64,000 bases of DNA from Paracoxiella cheracis (lineage in GTDB: Bacteria; Pseudomonadota; Gammaproteobacteria; Coxiellales; Coxiellaceae), in NCBI RefSeq assembly GCF_049348705.1, contig NZ_CP186485.1, positions 1,922,001 through 1,986,000 on the forward strand. Direction: 5' to 3'. The notes under the pieces were generated by a model. It had not been told where the DNA came from, ran no database searches, and worked only from the letters and a program-made list of their open reading frames with translations. Of this stretch, positions 35,556 to 44,613 are shown piece after piece (within the stretch, counting starts at the first letter, position 1; every line of letters starts with the position of its first letter). A program made the position numbers and the translations under genes.

Positions 35556-36740
35556 ATGCGTGGAACTATATTAATAGGCGCTTTAATTACATTGCTGCCA
35601 ACATTCAGTTATGCCACAGAAGCAAAAACACAATTTCCGAAGCTGTTACAAAATGCCTACTTTGGGTTGCAGCTTGGCAGCGTGGGCTACCCTTTTACTA
35701 ATCAAAAATTAATCCCTGGTTACCAGGCTTTAGAAATAAAAATCCCACACGCAGCGGTACGCGCAATTTTAGGTCACCAATTTAATCGTTATTTAGCAGC
35801 ACAAATAAGTTTGATGCGACCTTTTTATTGGGTTAGGTATAACGATCTCAATGGTGATAAAAAGAGTCATAGTGTTTGGATCAGTTTATTTGGAATTACA
35901 TTAAAACCAAGCGCGCCTATTACAAAGCGATTATCTATATATGGTGAAGGAGGAGTTGGCATTGTTTCTCGGCATGGCATTACTATCGGAAATACGTCTG
36001 TACTACCTGATGCACACTATATAACGGCTATGTTAGGAGCAGGGCTACAATATCGTATAAGCCGACATTGGTCAGCTAATGCTGGGCTTATTTATTCTCC
36101 GGGTAGTCATCATTATAGACAACCGCATACACTTTTTCTTGGCGCGGGCATACAGTATTTATTATCGCCATTGTCTCCAAGAACTGTGGAAAATAACGCC
36201 CTTTCTGGATATTTCTTCCCAGACCGACTTATACAAGTTGGCTATTCAACAGACAAAGTTGGTTTTGGGGCAAATAACCTTTTTGGGAAAAAATTACATG
36301 TTTTCTGGGCCGGTGCCGTTCGTGTGAAACAGGGTTTTACGGCTAGTTATCAAAAAAATATTTTCCATACGGCCAAATATTTTTCATTAGGATGGGGTGC
36401 GAGCTATTCCTATTGGACAAGCAGCTTAAAGAATGAAAGTTTTAGTGCAGTCTCGATATTCCCTATTTTTAGATTTTGGCTATTGAGAACCAAAATAATG
36501 GATTTTTATTTCGATTACTCTTTGGCTGGCCCTGCTTATCTTACGCAGAAAAATTTAGACACTATCAACACGGGGAAAAATTTTACTTTCCAAGACTATA
36601 TGGGGATCGGAGCATTTCTAGGAAAATCACGACGTTTCAACATTGAAGTAAGGATTATACATTACTCCAATGGAAACTTATTTTCGCAAAATCCTGGCAT
36701 TGCTGTGCCACTTGTTTTTAATCTTGGCTATGCATTTTGA
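35556..36740 (+). CDS. outer-membrane protein: N-terminal beta-barrel plus PagL-like lipid A deacylase domain
   Basis: I chose ATG 35556 (394 residues), preceded by TAAGGA, because a signal peptide follows (LIGALITLLPTFSYA). Residues 20-200 look like a small OmpA-like beta-barrel (VRAILGHQFNRYLAAQISL, YGEGGVGIVSR, MLGAGLQYRISRHWSANAGL). The C-terminal half resembles PagL/acyloxyacyl hydrolases, with the signature HYSNGNLFSQNPG (His369, Ser371) before a final aromatic strand. PagL removes the 3-position acyl chain from lipid A in the outer membrane. I do not see an obvious acidic residue after the HxS motif where PagL has its glutamate, so activity is uncertain. Confidence 0.75.
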   Translation: MRGTILIGALITLLPTFSYATEAKTQFPKLLQNAYFGLQLGSVGYPFTNQKLIPGYQALEIKIPHAAVRAILGHQFNRYLAAQISLMRPFYWVRYNDLNGDKKSHSVWISLFGITLKPSAPITKRLSIYGEGGVGIVSRHGITIGNTSVLPDAHYITAMLGAGLQYRISRHWSANAGLIYSPGSHHYRQPHTLFLGAGIQYLLSPLSPRTVENNALSGYFFPDRLIQVGYSTDKVGFGANNLFGKKLHVFWAGAVRVKQGFTASYQKNIFHTAKYFSLGWGASYSYWTSSLKNESFSAVSIFPIFRFWLLRTKIMDFYFDYSLAGPAYLTQKNLDTINTGKNFTFQDYMGIGAFLGKSRRFNIEVRIIHYSNGNLFSQNPGIAVPLVFNLGYAF

Positions 36741-37242
36741 TGTAGACCCGAATTTCCGGACACTTCATAATCCAAAATGAGGAGCTGTCCTACCCTGACG
36801 CATCAAATTACGGAAGTTAATATTTCAATGGCTTGCACGGTGGACTCAAAATTTTCGTCGCGCTAAAATGGCGATTTTTCACACTTATCCTGACTAAATT
36901 TTATACATAAGGAGCCTTGTTGCATGAGTAACTCAGCTAAAGAGTTTTATGAGCATTCCTCGTCCCGCACCCTTGAATGTGCCCACATAAAAGGTATCCT
37001 GAGAGCCTAAATCTCCCGGATGGACTGTTTCAATCTCCCCACGGGCTTCATCGTCATACTTCTTTTTTTCAAGCGCGGCAACTTGTGCTTCACTAAGAAC
37101 TTCCTTCTTCAGCAACTTTAGCTTCTAACGCCTTTAAGCGAAATTTAAAGCTTGCTAACTCATGCCGTAATCATAAGTTTTTACGAATCCCGCCGGAGAT
37201 TCTTAATATTTTCTTAAGGTTTCTGGGCTATTCTTAACCGCT
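36741..37242. other. gene-free stretch with remnants
   Basis: These 500 bases hold about 180 bases with no recognised content, a ribosome-site-led gene start that is cut off (AAGGAG then ATG at 36924, reading MSNSAKEFYEHS before losing the frame's context near 36959), an IS481 transposase remnant on the reverse strand, and about 95 bases of leader before the first YejM-like gene. Confidence 0.6.
36960..37145 (-). pseudogene. IS481-family transposase internal remnant
   Basis: The reverse strand encodes KFRLKALEAKVAEEG, then after a frameshift LSEAQVAALEKKK and GEIETVHPGDLGSQDTFYVG, matching the middle of the IS481 transposase at 10.8-11.0 kb (LKRLKALEAK-like, GEIETEHPGYLGSQDTYYVG). Both ends are missing. 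It shows what the first IS481 copy would read at its premature stop. Confidence 0.8.
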
Positions 37243-39150
37243 ATGAGTGATTTCGAAAAATCCAGGCGCTTCTTGTGCCGCTGGGCGGGTTGGTTCTTCG
37301 TTGCCAACACGGCCTTGTATTTCTGCATAGGCATTAACTATCTGTTATTTATGCCAAATTTCAGCGCGATCCCATTGATGACTACACGAGGCATTGTTCT
37401 CGGCTGGGTTTTCATGATTGCGGGATTGTTGGGTCAGTCTGCCGTATTTTCCTTCATGACGTGTCTGATCGCTGTGATTTTGATTTTATGTTATCCGCGT
37501 CGATGGTTCGCCATGCTGGTGGGTATCGTCTTAGCGTCGAGCACAGCCTTATTTCTTATCGTCGATAGCATCGTCTACCACCTTTATCATTATCACTTGG
37601 CAGGAGTCGTTTGGCACATCATTCAAGCGGGAGTGGCTACCCAGGTTTTGGTGTTGTCTTGGGTTGAATATGCATCCGCTGCGGCAATTTTAGTGCTTTT
37701 ATTGCTTGTCGAGTTTGGACTGGCATTGTTAGTTTGGCGGTGGTTTCAACGCAAACCCAAACGACATGGATGGTTGGTGGGGTTGGTTTTAGGTGTAGTC
37801 TTATTTATTTCATATACATTGACGTTAAGCAGCAGCGCGGCTGTTAGCGCAAATGCCCGCATACAAAGTAACGAGCATGTTTTGGTGATGGAGGCGCAAG
37901 TCATTCCATATTACGACTCTGTATTAGGAATGTTACTGCCTGGCAAAGAAACGGGTATTAAATTAGAAACGCGCGATAACGGTTATTTTGTGCAAAATGC
38001 ACAGATCAATAAGCCATTGCATTATCCACTGCGTCCGTTGCAATGTGTGGCACCTAAAAAACCTTATAACATAGTCATCATTGCGTTAGATGCATGGCGC
38101 TTTGATATGTTAAATTCCAAGGTCACGCCAAATATTTATAAATTTGCAAAAAAATCTTGGATTTTTACGGATAATTTAAGTGGCGGCAATTGCACGCGGC
38201 CGGGAATTTTCTCTTTGTTTTATAGCATTCCAGCAAATTATTGGACGGCTGTGTTGGATCAACATCGCGGGCCAGTTTTGATTCATCAATTGCTAAAAGA
38301 TCATTATCAAATGGGTATATTTCGAAGTGCGTCGCTGCATTATCCGGCATTTGATCAAACGGTGTTTCGGGAAGTGAAAAATTTGCAAATTAATACGCCT
38401 GGTGCAGAATCGTTTGATCGTGATCGAGCGATTACGGAAGAGTTTAAACATTTTGTGAATCACCTTAATCCCGATAAACCATTTTTTAGCTTCGTATTTT
38501 ACGATGAAACACATAATTACTGTGAATCCTCAGCAAACTATCCCAAACCATTTCAACCAGCAGTTAAAGTGTGTGATCGATTGCTGTTGAGCAATCATAC
38601 CAATCCGATACCTTACTTAAATCGCTATCGAAATGCAGGACATTTCGATGATGCTCTAGCTGGTCAAGTGCTCAATGCATTAAAAACCCATGGTTTATTG
38701 CAAAATACCATTGTGATCATTACCGCCGATCATGGAGAAGAATTTAATGAAAGTCATCAAGGTTATTGGGGGCATGCAATTGCGTACACGCCGTGGCAAA
38801 TTCATACGCCCATGGTGGTTTATTGGCCAGGACAAAGCCCGCATGTTTATCACCATTTTACGAGTCATTATGACATTGTGCCGACTTTGATGACGGAAGC
38901 CTTAGGGTGCACAAATTCAGTTGCTGATTATAGTGTCGGAGTTCCGATTCGTACCAAACATCAACATCCTTTTATGATTTCTGGTAGTTATATCGATTAT
39001 GCGATTATCGATCGGAATCGCGTTACTCGTATCTATCCAGAAGGAAATTATTCAGTTGATAATTTTAGTGGCTCGCCAATCCCTGGAGCAACGCTGAATA
39101 TAAAACAGCTAGAGCGTGCCTTTAAGCAATTAAATTTTTATTTTAAATAG
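37243..39150 (+). CDS. YejM/PbgA-like inner-membrane sulfatase-fold protein, paralogue 1
   Basis: A 635-residue protein with five N-terminal membrane helices (DUF3413 region, from RRFLCRWAGWFFVANTALYF to about residue 200) and a periplasmic alkaline-phosphatase/sulfatase-fold domain (IVIIALDAWRFDMLNSKVTP, GGNCTRPGIFSLFYSIP, IVIITADHGEEFNE, HYDIVPTLM). This is the architecture of YejM/PbgA (LapC), which senses lipopolysaccharide and controls LpxC turnover through LapB in E. coli. A close relative follows directly. There is no clear ribosome site at the ATG. Confidence 0.85.
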   Translation: MSDFEKSRRFLCRWAGWFFVANTALYFCIGINYLLFMPNFSAIPLMTTRGIVLGWVFMIAGLLGQSAVFSFMTCLIAVILILCYPRRWFAMLVGIVLASSTALFLIVDSIVYHLYHYHLAGVVWHIIQAGVATQVLVLSWVEYASAAAILVLLLLVEFGLALLVWRWFQRKPKRHGWLVGLVLGVVLFISYTLTLSSSAAVSANARIQSNEHVLVMEAQVIPYYDSVLGMLLPGKETGIKLETRDNGYFVQNAQINKPLHYPLRPLQCVAPKKPYNIVIIALDAWRFDMLNSKVTPNIYKFAKKSWIFTDNLSGGNCTRPGIFSLFYSIPANYWTAVLDQHRGPVLIHQLLKDHYQMGIFRSASLHYPAFDQTVFREVKNLQINTPGAESFDRDRAITEEFKHFVNHLNPDKPFFSFVFYDETHNYCESSANYPKPFQPAVKVCDRLLLSNHTNPIPYLNRYRNAGHFDDALAGQVLNALKTHGLLQNTIVIITADHGEEFNESHQGYWGHAIAYTPWQIHTPMVVYWPGQSPHVYHHFTSHYDIVPTLMTEALGCTNSVADYSVGVPIRTKHQHPFMISGSYIDYAIIDRNRVTRIYPEGNYSVDNFSGSPIPGATLNIKQLERAFKQLNFYFK

Positions 39151-39496
39151 AAGTTGAGTGCGCCTCTTGAAATCTATTCACGATAAGTAAGCAATTGGAA
39201 TTCTCTTGTTTAACTTTATTCCTGCCCTCCTTGGCGCAACGAAAGAGTTCTCGGATAGCTCTGCCTAAATATCTTTGTTTGTGCGCTCGCTAGGCAAAAA
39301 AATCACTGGATTTTTTTGCTACTCTGGCTTGCCCCTAAGTTCGGCTAGCGAGGAACTGAAACCAATAAAGTGTTTTATGGCTTTTAAAATAATTTCTAGA
39401 GGTGCCCTTGATCATATACTCTCTCGCAATCTCTTCCATTTTTCAGCCACCTGGCTTAAGATAATGCACGTTATACATTCAAGGGAATTAAATCAT
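39151..39496. other. spacer between YejM-like paralogues
   Basis: This 346-base gap contains a nested inverted repeat (39286-39352). A frame continuous with the second paralogue is open back to 39275, but the 74 extra codons have no counterpart in paralogue 1 and run through the hairpin, so I leave them out of the gene. Confidence 0.6.
39286..39352. repeat. nested hairpin between YejM-like paralogues
   Basis: An 11-base perfect stem, GCAAAAAAATC (39294-39304) with GATTTTTTTGC (39309-39319), lies inside an outer pair CTCGCTAG (39286-39293) and CTAGCGAG (39345-39352). It may terminate transcription of paralogue 1 or be a palindromic repeat. Confidence 0.6.
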
Positions 39497-41410
39497 ATGG
39501 ATATCTATCTCACGAAATCTAGGCGAGCGCTCTACCGCTGGGTTGGATGGTTCTTCCTAGTTAACACACTGCACTCCCTATTAATCATTATGAGTTATTT
39601 AAGGATCATTCCTAACTTTGATGAGGTTATTGGTGTGACAACGGGTAGTGTCATTCTAGCTTGGATTTTTTTCTTTGCATCGTTCATCGTTCAATTCGCC
39701 ATCTTATTTTTTGTGAGTTGCGCTCTTATTTTAATTGCAATCTCGATTTATCCAAGACGATGGCTTGCCTTTGCGTTGGGCATTTTATTTTCTACGGTTT
39801 TAATGTTTGGATTAATTGGCGACAGCATGGTCTATGGTTTATATCACATGCATTATGCTGGCGTAGGCTGGACTATTTTTAAAGCGGGAGCGATGTCAGA
39901 AGTGCTATCGCTGTCGTATCCTGAACGTATTTTCTTGTTCGTGATGATCGCTGTGATTTTTATCATTGAATATTTTATTGCTTTTTTAGTCTGGCGGCGT
40001 ATTGCAAAACGAAATACGGGATCAATAGGTTACAGGGTTGCCGGTGTTTTTGCGGTGTTATTAATAACATCGTATGGGTTGATGTTCATGGCAACCGCAT
40101 TGGGTAGCAAGCGTTGGTTGCAGCCTAGCGATAACCACGTTATTTTAAAAGCGGCACGTATTGTGCCCTATTATAACGATATTTATGCCATGGTTATGCC
40201 AGGTGATTCTAGTATTAGGCATATTCAAACGCCCGAAGGACAGGTTACTTTTCAAATTCGGCAATTGAATAAGCCATTAAATTATCCATTGCATCCGTTA
40301 AAGTGCATTGCTCCAAAAGAGAAATTAAATGTATTGATTATTGGGATCGATACGTGGCGTTACGATTCAATGACGAAAACCATCACGCCCCATATTTATG
40401 AGTTTGCTCAAAACACATTACAATTTCAAGATCATTGGAGCGGAGGGAATTGCACAAAGCCAGGTCTTTTTTCCATGTTTTACAGTATTCCTGCTAATTA
40501 TTGGCGAGCAGTGCTTACTCAACGTCACACCCCTGTGTTGATGAATCAGTTTATAAAAAATAATTATCAGATTGGAATTTTTACCAGTGCCCCCAATAAT
40601 TTCCCTGCATTTAACAAAACAATTTTTTTGGATGTTAAGCATTTGCTTGTGCGAACGAAAGGGACGACATCTGTTGCACGTGATCGTCAAATAACGAAAG
40701 AATTTGATAAATTTCTTGTAAAGCGTGATAAAAATAAACCCTTTTTCAGTTTTCTTTTTTACGATGCTGCGCATAATTATTGTCAACCGCAAACGCCGCA
40801 TCAAAAACCGTTTGGCCCCGCAGTAAAATCCTGTGAGCGTTTTTCATTAACGCCGGATTCACCCCGCATGCCGTACGTAAATCGTTATCACAATGCAGTG
40901 TATTTTGTTGACGGTGAAGTGGAAAAAGTTTTAGATGATTTGAAGCAGCATCATTTATTGAAAAATACGATTGTTATTATTACGGCAGATCATGGCGAAC
41001 AATTGAATGACCAGCGCATGAATTACTGGGATCATGCAAGTGCTTATACGCCCTATCAGTTGCATATTCCATTATTGGTATATTGGCCGGGCAAGAAGCC
41101 AGAAAAAATCGACTATTTCACCACTCATTACGATATAGTGCCGACCTTAATGACCGAAGTATTAGGCTGTACGAGTCCTGCGGTTGCTTATAGTGTTGGG
41201 CATTCGCTATTCCAAAAAGGGGATCGACCATTTTTAATTGCGGGGAGTTATGCTGATTATGCAGTGGTTACCAAAGAGCGAATAACCCGAATTTACGAGG
41301 GTGGTGACTACGCCATTAATTATCCTAATGGCCACCATATGATTAGCACGCAGTTGGAACCAGGTGTATTGCGACAGGCCTATAAGCAATTAAATCGGTA
41401 CTTTCATTAA
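39497..41410 (+). CDS. YejM/PbgA-like inner-membrane sulfatase-fold protein, paralogue 2
   Basis: From ATG 39497 this gives 637 residues, colinear with paralogue 1 (635). The five membrane helices (ALYRWVGWFFLVNTLHSLLI and following) and the periplasmic domain (LIIGIDTWRYDSMTKTITP, GGNCTKPGLFSMFYSIP, IVIITADHGEQLND, HYDIVPTLMTEVLGC) are all kept, so both copies look functional. The sequences have diverged widely, indicating an old duplication. It likely acts in LPS homeostasis, or the copies may have split roles. Confidence 0.85.
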   Translation: MDIYLTKSRRALYRWVGWFFLVNTLHSLLIIMSYLRIIPNFDEVIGVTTGSVILAWIFFFASFIVQFAILFFVSCALILIAISIYPRRWLAFALGILFSTVLMFGLIGDSMVYGLYHMHYAGVGWTIFKAGAMSEVLSLSYPERIFLFVMIAVIFIIEYFIAFLVWRRIAKRNTGSIGYRVAGVFAVLLITSYGLMFMATALGSKRWLQPSDNHVILKAARIVPYYNDIYAMVMPGDSSIRHIQTPEGQVTFQIRQLNKPLNYPLHPLKCIAPKEKLNVLIIGIDTWRYDSMTKTITPHIYEFAQNTLQFQDHWSGGNCTKPGLFSMFYSIPANYWRAVLTQRHTPVLMNQFIKNNYQIGIFTSAPNNFPAFNKTIFLDVKHLLVRTKGTTSVARDRQITKEFDKFLVKRDKNKPFFSFLFYDAAHNYCQPQTPHQKPFGPAVKSCERFSLTPDSPRMPYVNRYHNAVYFVDGEVEKVLDDLKQHHLLKNTIVIITADHGEQLNDQRMNYWDHASAYTPYQLHIPLLVYWPGKKPEKIDYFTTHYDIVPTLMTEVLGCTSPAVAYSVGHSLFQKGDRPFLIAGSYADYAVVTKERITRIYEGGDYAINYPNGHHMISTQLEPGVLRQAYKQLNRYFH

Positions 41411-41526
41411 GGTGTGGGCTAGAGAAAAATCGTAACCTATTGAATATTAATAATTAATTTATCCTGCTGTCACAGCAATAGCCTATCAAACTGGACCCGG
41501 CCTATGCATTAATACTGAGCCACAGC

Positions 41527-41556
41527 TTGACATAACATTACGTTTATTCGTAGGAT
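41527..41556 (+). promoter_or_regulatory. probable promoter of the pse genes
   Basis: TTGACA (41527-41532) and TAGGAT (41551-41556) are 18 bases apart, about 40 bases before the pseB start. The -35 box is perfect; the -10 box is fair. Confidence 0.5.
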
Positions 41557-41594
41557 GTTCCTCTTTAGAACAAAGTCATAGGTGCTAATACCAC

Positions 41595-42656
41595 ATGGGG
41601 CTACTCAAAAACTTCCTGACCTGGAATCCTGACCTAACAGGGAAAAGTCTGCTAATCACCGGTGGCACCGGTTCGTTTGGCCAATGCTTCGTGAAAAAAG
41701 TAATCGAAAATTATAAACCCAAAAAACTGATTATTTTCTCACGCGATGAGCTGAAGCAGTATGAAATGTCTCAGGTTTTCTCCGATCGTGAGTATCCATT
41801 TATTCGATATTTCATAGGAGACGTTCGTGACTATAATCGTTTAGAAATGGCCCTTCGTGATGTGGACATTGTTATCCATGCGGCTGCTTTGAAGCACGTT
41901 CCGATTGCAGAATACAATCCTTATGAATGCATACAGACAAATGTGATTGGCGCACAGAATATTGTTAGGGCTGCGCTTATGAATAAAGTCGAAACCGTGC
42001 TCGCCCTTTCTACGGATAAAGCAGTCAATCCTATTAATCTCTACGGAGCAAGTAAGCTTGCCGCTGAGAAAATTTTTATTGCGGGTAACAATATTCGTGG
42101 TACAGATCCTACACGTTTTTCTGTTGTTCGCTACGGCAACGTTATTGGTTCACGAGGTAGCGTTGTAAAATTATTTAAAAAGCTATTAGCAAATGGTGCA
42201 AAATCACTGCCTATTACGGATGAGCGAATGACGCGATTTTGGATTACGCTACCACAATCTGTTGATTTTGTTCTCTCGTGTCTTACACAGAGTCATGGCG
42301 GTGAAATTTTTGTCCCTAAAATTCCTAGCATGCGAATTGTTGATTTAGCTAAAGCCATTGCGCCAAGTATTGGCTTGGAGACGATTGGCATTCGTCCGGG
42401 AGAAAAACTGCATGAGTGGTTATTAACTGCTGACGAGGCAGCTCAGTCAGTAGAAATGTCTGATCGCTACGTGATTAAACCATATATATACAGTGAAGCT
42501 TACACTCACTTGCAAGATTATCCCATGGTTGCAGATGGCTTTACATACTCGAGCGTTAAGAACACCGAATGGCTAACAAGTTCTCAAATGCAAGAATTGC
42601 TACATGAAAAAACCACCAAGGAACATACGCTACAGCCAGCAGTCACTGAATCTTGA
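41595..42656 (+). CDS. pseB: UDP-GlcNAc 4,6-dehydratase (inverting)
   Basis: A 353-residue extended-SDR enzyme, first step of pseudaminic acid synthesis. The NAD motif TGGTGSFG, FIGDVRDYNRL, HAAALKHVPIAEYNP and the STDKAVNPINLYGASK stretch with the catalytic Lys identify the PseB/FlaA1 group. It removes water from UDP-GlcNAc and inverts C5. The last 53 bases overlap the pseC start, and a TTGACA promoter lies just upstream. Confidence 0.93.
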   Translation: MGLLKNFLTWNPDLTGKSLLITGGTGSFGQCFVKKVIENYKPKKLIIFSRDELKQYEMSQVFSDREYPFIRYFIGDVRDYNRLEMALRDVDIVIHAAALKHVPIAEYNPYECIQTNVIGAQNIVRAALMNKVETVLALSTDKAVNPINLYGASKLAAEKIFIAGNNIRGTDPTRFSVVRYGNVIGSRGSVVKLFKKLLANGAKSLPITDERMTRFWITLPQSVDFVLSCLTQSHGGEIFVPKIPSMRIVDLAKAIAPSIGLETIGIRPGEKLHEWLLTADEAAQSVEMSDRYVIKPYIYSEAYTHLQDYPMVADGFTYSSVKNTEWLTSSQMQELLHEKTTKEHTLQPAVTES

Positions 42657-43815
42657 TGATATTGATGCAGTTATCGATGTTCTGAGATCTGACTGGTTAA
42701 CACAAGGGCCGTCCATCACGGCATTTGAAGATCGACTTGTGCAATATTGTAGTGCTCAACATGCTGTTGCTGTTAGCAATGGCACTGCCGCGTTACATTT
42801 GGCCTGCATGGCACTCGGTGTCACAAAGGGTGATATTGTATGGACATCACCGAATAGTTTTCTTGCTTCAGCTAACTGCGCACGATTTTGTGGAGCAGAC
42901 GTTGACTTTGTCGACATAGACCCCATAACGCGTAACCTCTGTGTGCTAGAGCTTGAAAAAAAGTTGCGACTCGCTAAATTAAATAACACCTTGCCAAAGG
43001 TTCTTATCCCCGTACATTTTGCGGGTAAATCTTGTGACATGAGGCGTATTTTTGAGTTATCTCAAGAATTTGGTTTCTCAATAATTGAAGATGCTTGTCA
43101 TGCGCTTGGTGGTACCTATAACGGCAAAAAAGTTGGATGTTGTGAATACTCTGATCTTGCTGTTTTTAGTTTTCACCCTGCTAAAGTAATTACTACGGGT
43201 GAAGGCGGTGCGATCTTAACCAATAAGTCTGAGCTATCAGAGAAAATTCGCTGTCTGCTCACGCATGGGATGACGCGAAATACTGAATTAATGGAAAATC
43301 CATCTCATGGGCCATGGTACTACGAGCAAATAGCATTGGGATTGAATTATCGCATCACGGACATACAAGCCGCTTTAGGGTTCAGTCAAATGAAGCGCTT
43401 CGATGCTTTTGTAAGGCAGCGACAGGAGCTGGCTAAACGTTATTATAATAAGCTTGTTAATCTTCCGATTATATTACCAGACTCAAGTGATATAGAGGCT
43501 TGTGCATTTCATTTATTTCCAATTGGTGTCGATAAAAAAATACGGAAAACAGTTTTTACTGCATTGCGATCAAAGGGAATAGGCGTTAACGTGCATTATA
43601 TTCCCATTCACACTCAACCCTACTATCAACGGCTTGGTTTTGCTTGGGGGAATTATCCAAATGCAGAAAAATATTATGAGTCAGCAATTTCGTTGCCTCT
43701 CCATCCTGAATTGAGCTTTGAAGATCAGGATTTTATTTGCGAAAGTTTAGAGAAGATTTTAGCAAACGTTACAACGTTATCTGAGAACACAGTAGCCGAT
43801 ACTTCAATGTCATGA
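42604..43815 (+). CDS. pseC: PseC-type UDP-sugar 4-aminotransferase
   Basis: A 403-residue DegT/DnrJ/EryC1 aminotransferase. RSDWLTQGPSITAFE, VSNGTAALHLAC, the EDACHALGGTY segment and the PLP lysine in FSFHPAKVITTGEGG are visible. It aminates the PseB product to UDP-4-amino-4,6-dideoxy-N-acetyl-beta-L-altrosamine. It starts inside the end of pseB, and its own 3' end overlaps the convergent pseF by 47 bases. Confidence 0.92.
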   Translation: MKKPPRNIRYSQQSLNLDDIDAVIDVLRSDWLTQGPSITAFEDRLVQYCSAQHAVAVSNGTAALHLACMALGVTKGDIVWTSPNSFLASANCARFCGADVDFVDIDPITRNLCVLELEKKLRLAKLNNTLPKVLIPVHFAGKSCDMRRIFELSQEFGFSIIEDACHALGGTYNGKKVGCCEYSDLAVFSFHPAKVITTGEGGAILTNKSELSEKIRCLLTHGMTRNTELMENPSHGPWYYEQIALGLNYRITDIQAALGFSQMKRFDAFVRQRQELAKRYYNKLVNLPIILPDSSDIEACAFHLFPIGVDKKIRKTVFTALRSKGIGVNVHYIPIHTQPYYQRLGFAWGNYPNAEKYYESAISLPLHPELSFEDQDFICESLEKILANVTTLSENTVADTSMS

Positions 43816-44467
43816 GCTGCCAGTCTAGCTCGTTATCAACGTCTTGAACACGTATTTCGGGTATTTCAATGGGGATGGTTTTATCTGAAAAAAAGTTTGT
43901 GTTTTCTGTTAGGCTGCCAGCACGCCACCAGTAGAATTGTGCTGCATCGTGATAAATTGGCTCTAGGTCTTGGCTGCGTGCGGAAAACTTCTCTGGATAC
44001 AGCATCTCCAAATTCCCGTGATTTATTTTAAAGGATCGTTGCACAGGATATCCGTAACGCACAACGGAAATGGCAAAGTCTTTTTTACTATCTTTAATCA
44101 AATCTGAATGTCCACGCTGAAGAGCATCGGTGCTTAAAAGAGGGTTTACAGGATAGATACAACACCCAAAAGAAAGTTCTCCACAGTTGTGTTTTAACCA
44201 TTCTTCAGCATGGTGTAGGACAGGTATGGTTCCCGTATGGTCACCTGCTAAACTCGCTGGTCGTAAGAAAGGTGCTTCGGCGCCATGCTGCTTGGCGATC
44301 TCGGCTATCTCCTTTGAGTCAGTAGAGACGATGACTTTATCAAACAGACCTGATTTGAGGGCCGTGCGAATAGAATACGTGATAACAGGGGCACCCTCGA
44401 AATCTCGAATATTCTTATTGGGAAGGCGCTTGCTGCCGCTGCGTGCTGGAATGATAGCAAAGTTCAT
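43769..44467 (-). CDS. pseF: pseudaminic acid cytidylyltransferase
   Basis: I start at ATG 44467 (232 residues, MNFAIIPARSGSKR), since the nucleotide-binding motif begins there and the 19 codons upstream are not conserved in type; AAGG lies upstream. IIPARSGSKRLPNKN, VIVSTDSKEIAEIAKQHGAE and the RPASLAGDHTG loop mark the CMP-sialate/CMP-pseudaminate synthetase family. It activates Pse with CTP for transfer. It lies on the opposite strand to its partners and overlaps pseC tail to tail, an unusual layout. Confidence 0.88.
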   Translation of the reverse strand: MNFAIIPARSGSKRLPNKNIRDFEGAPVITYSIRTALKSGLFDKVIVSTDSKEIAEIAKQHGAEAPFLRPASLAGDHTGTIPVLHHAEEWLKHNCGELSFGCCIYPVNPLLSTDALQRGHSDLIKDSKKDFAISVVRYGYPVQRSFKINHGNLEMLYPEKFSARSQDLEPIYHDAAQFYWWRAGSLTENTNFFSDKTIPIEIPEIRVQDVDNELDWQLMTLKYRLLCSQITL

Positions 44468-44613
44468 ATTCAATGGGACCTTCATGCCTAGCTTTGAGAC
44501 AAGTTTGAGCATATAGAGTATCAAAGTTCACTTCGGTGTAAAATCCTTCATTAGCAGCGAATCAACTGATAGAATGAGGGGCTGTTATTAAGCTCCAAAA
44601 CGGCCTTTATAAT

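Noticed and set aside
39275..39496. 74-codon N-terminal extension of the second YejM-like protein
   Set aside because: It crosses a hairpin and has no counterpart in the first paralogue; the ATG at 39497 aligns with that paralogue's start.
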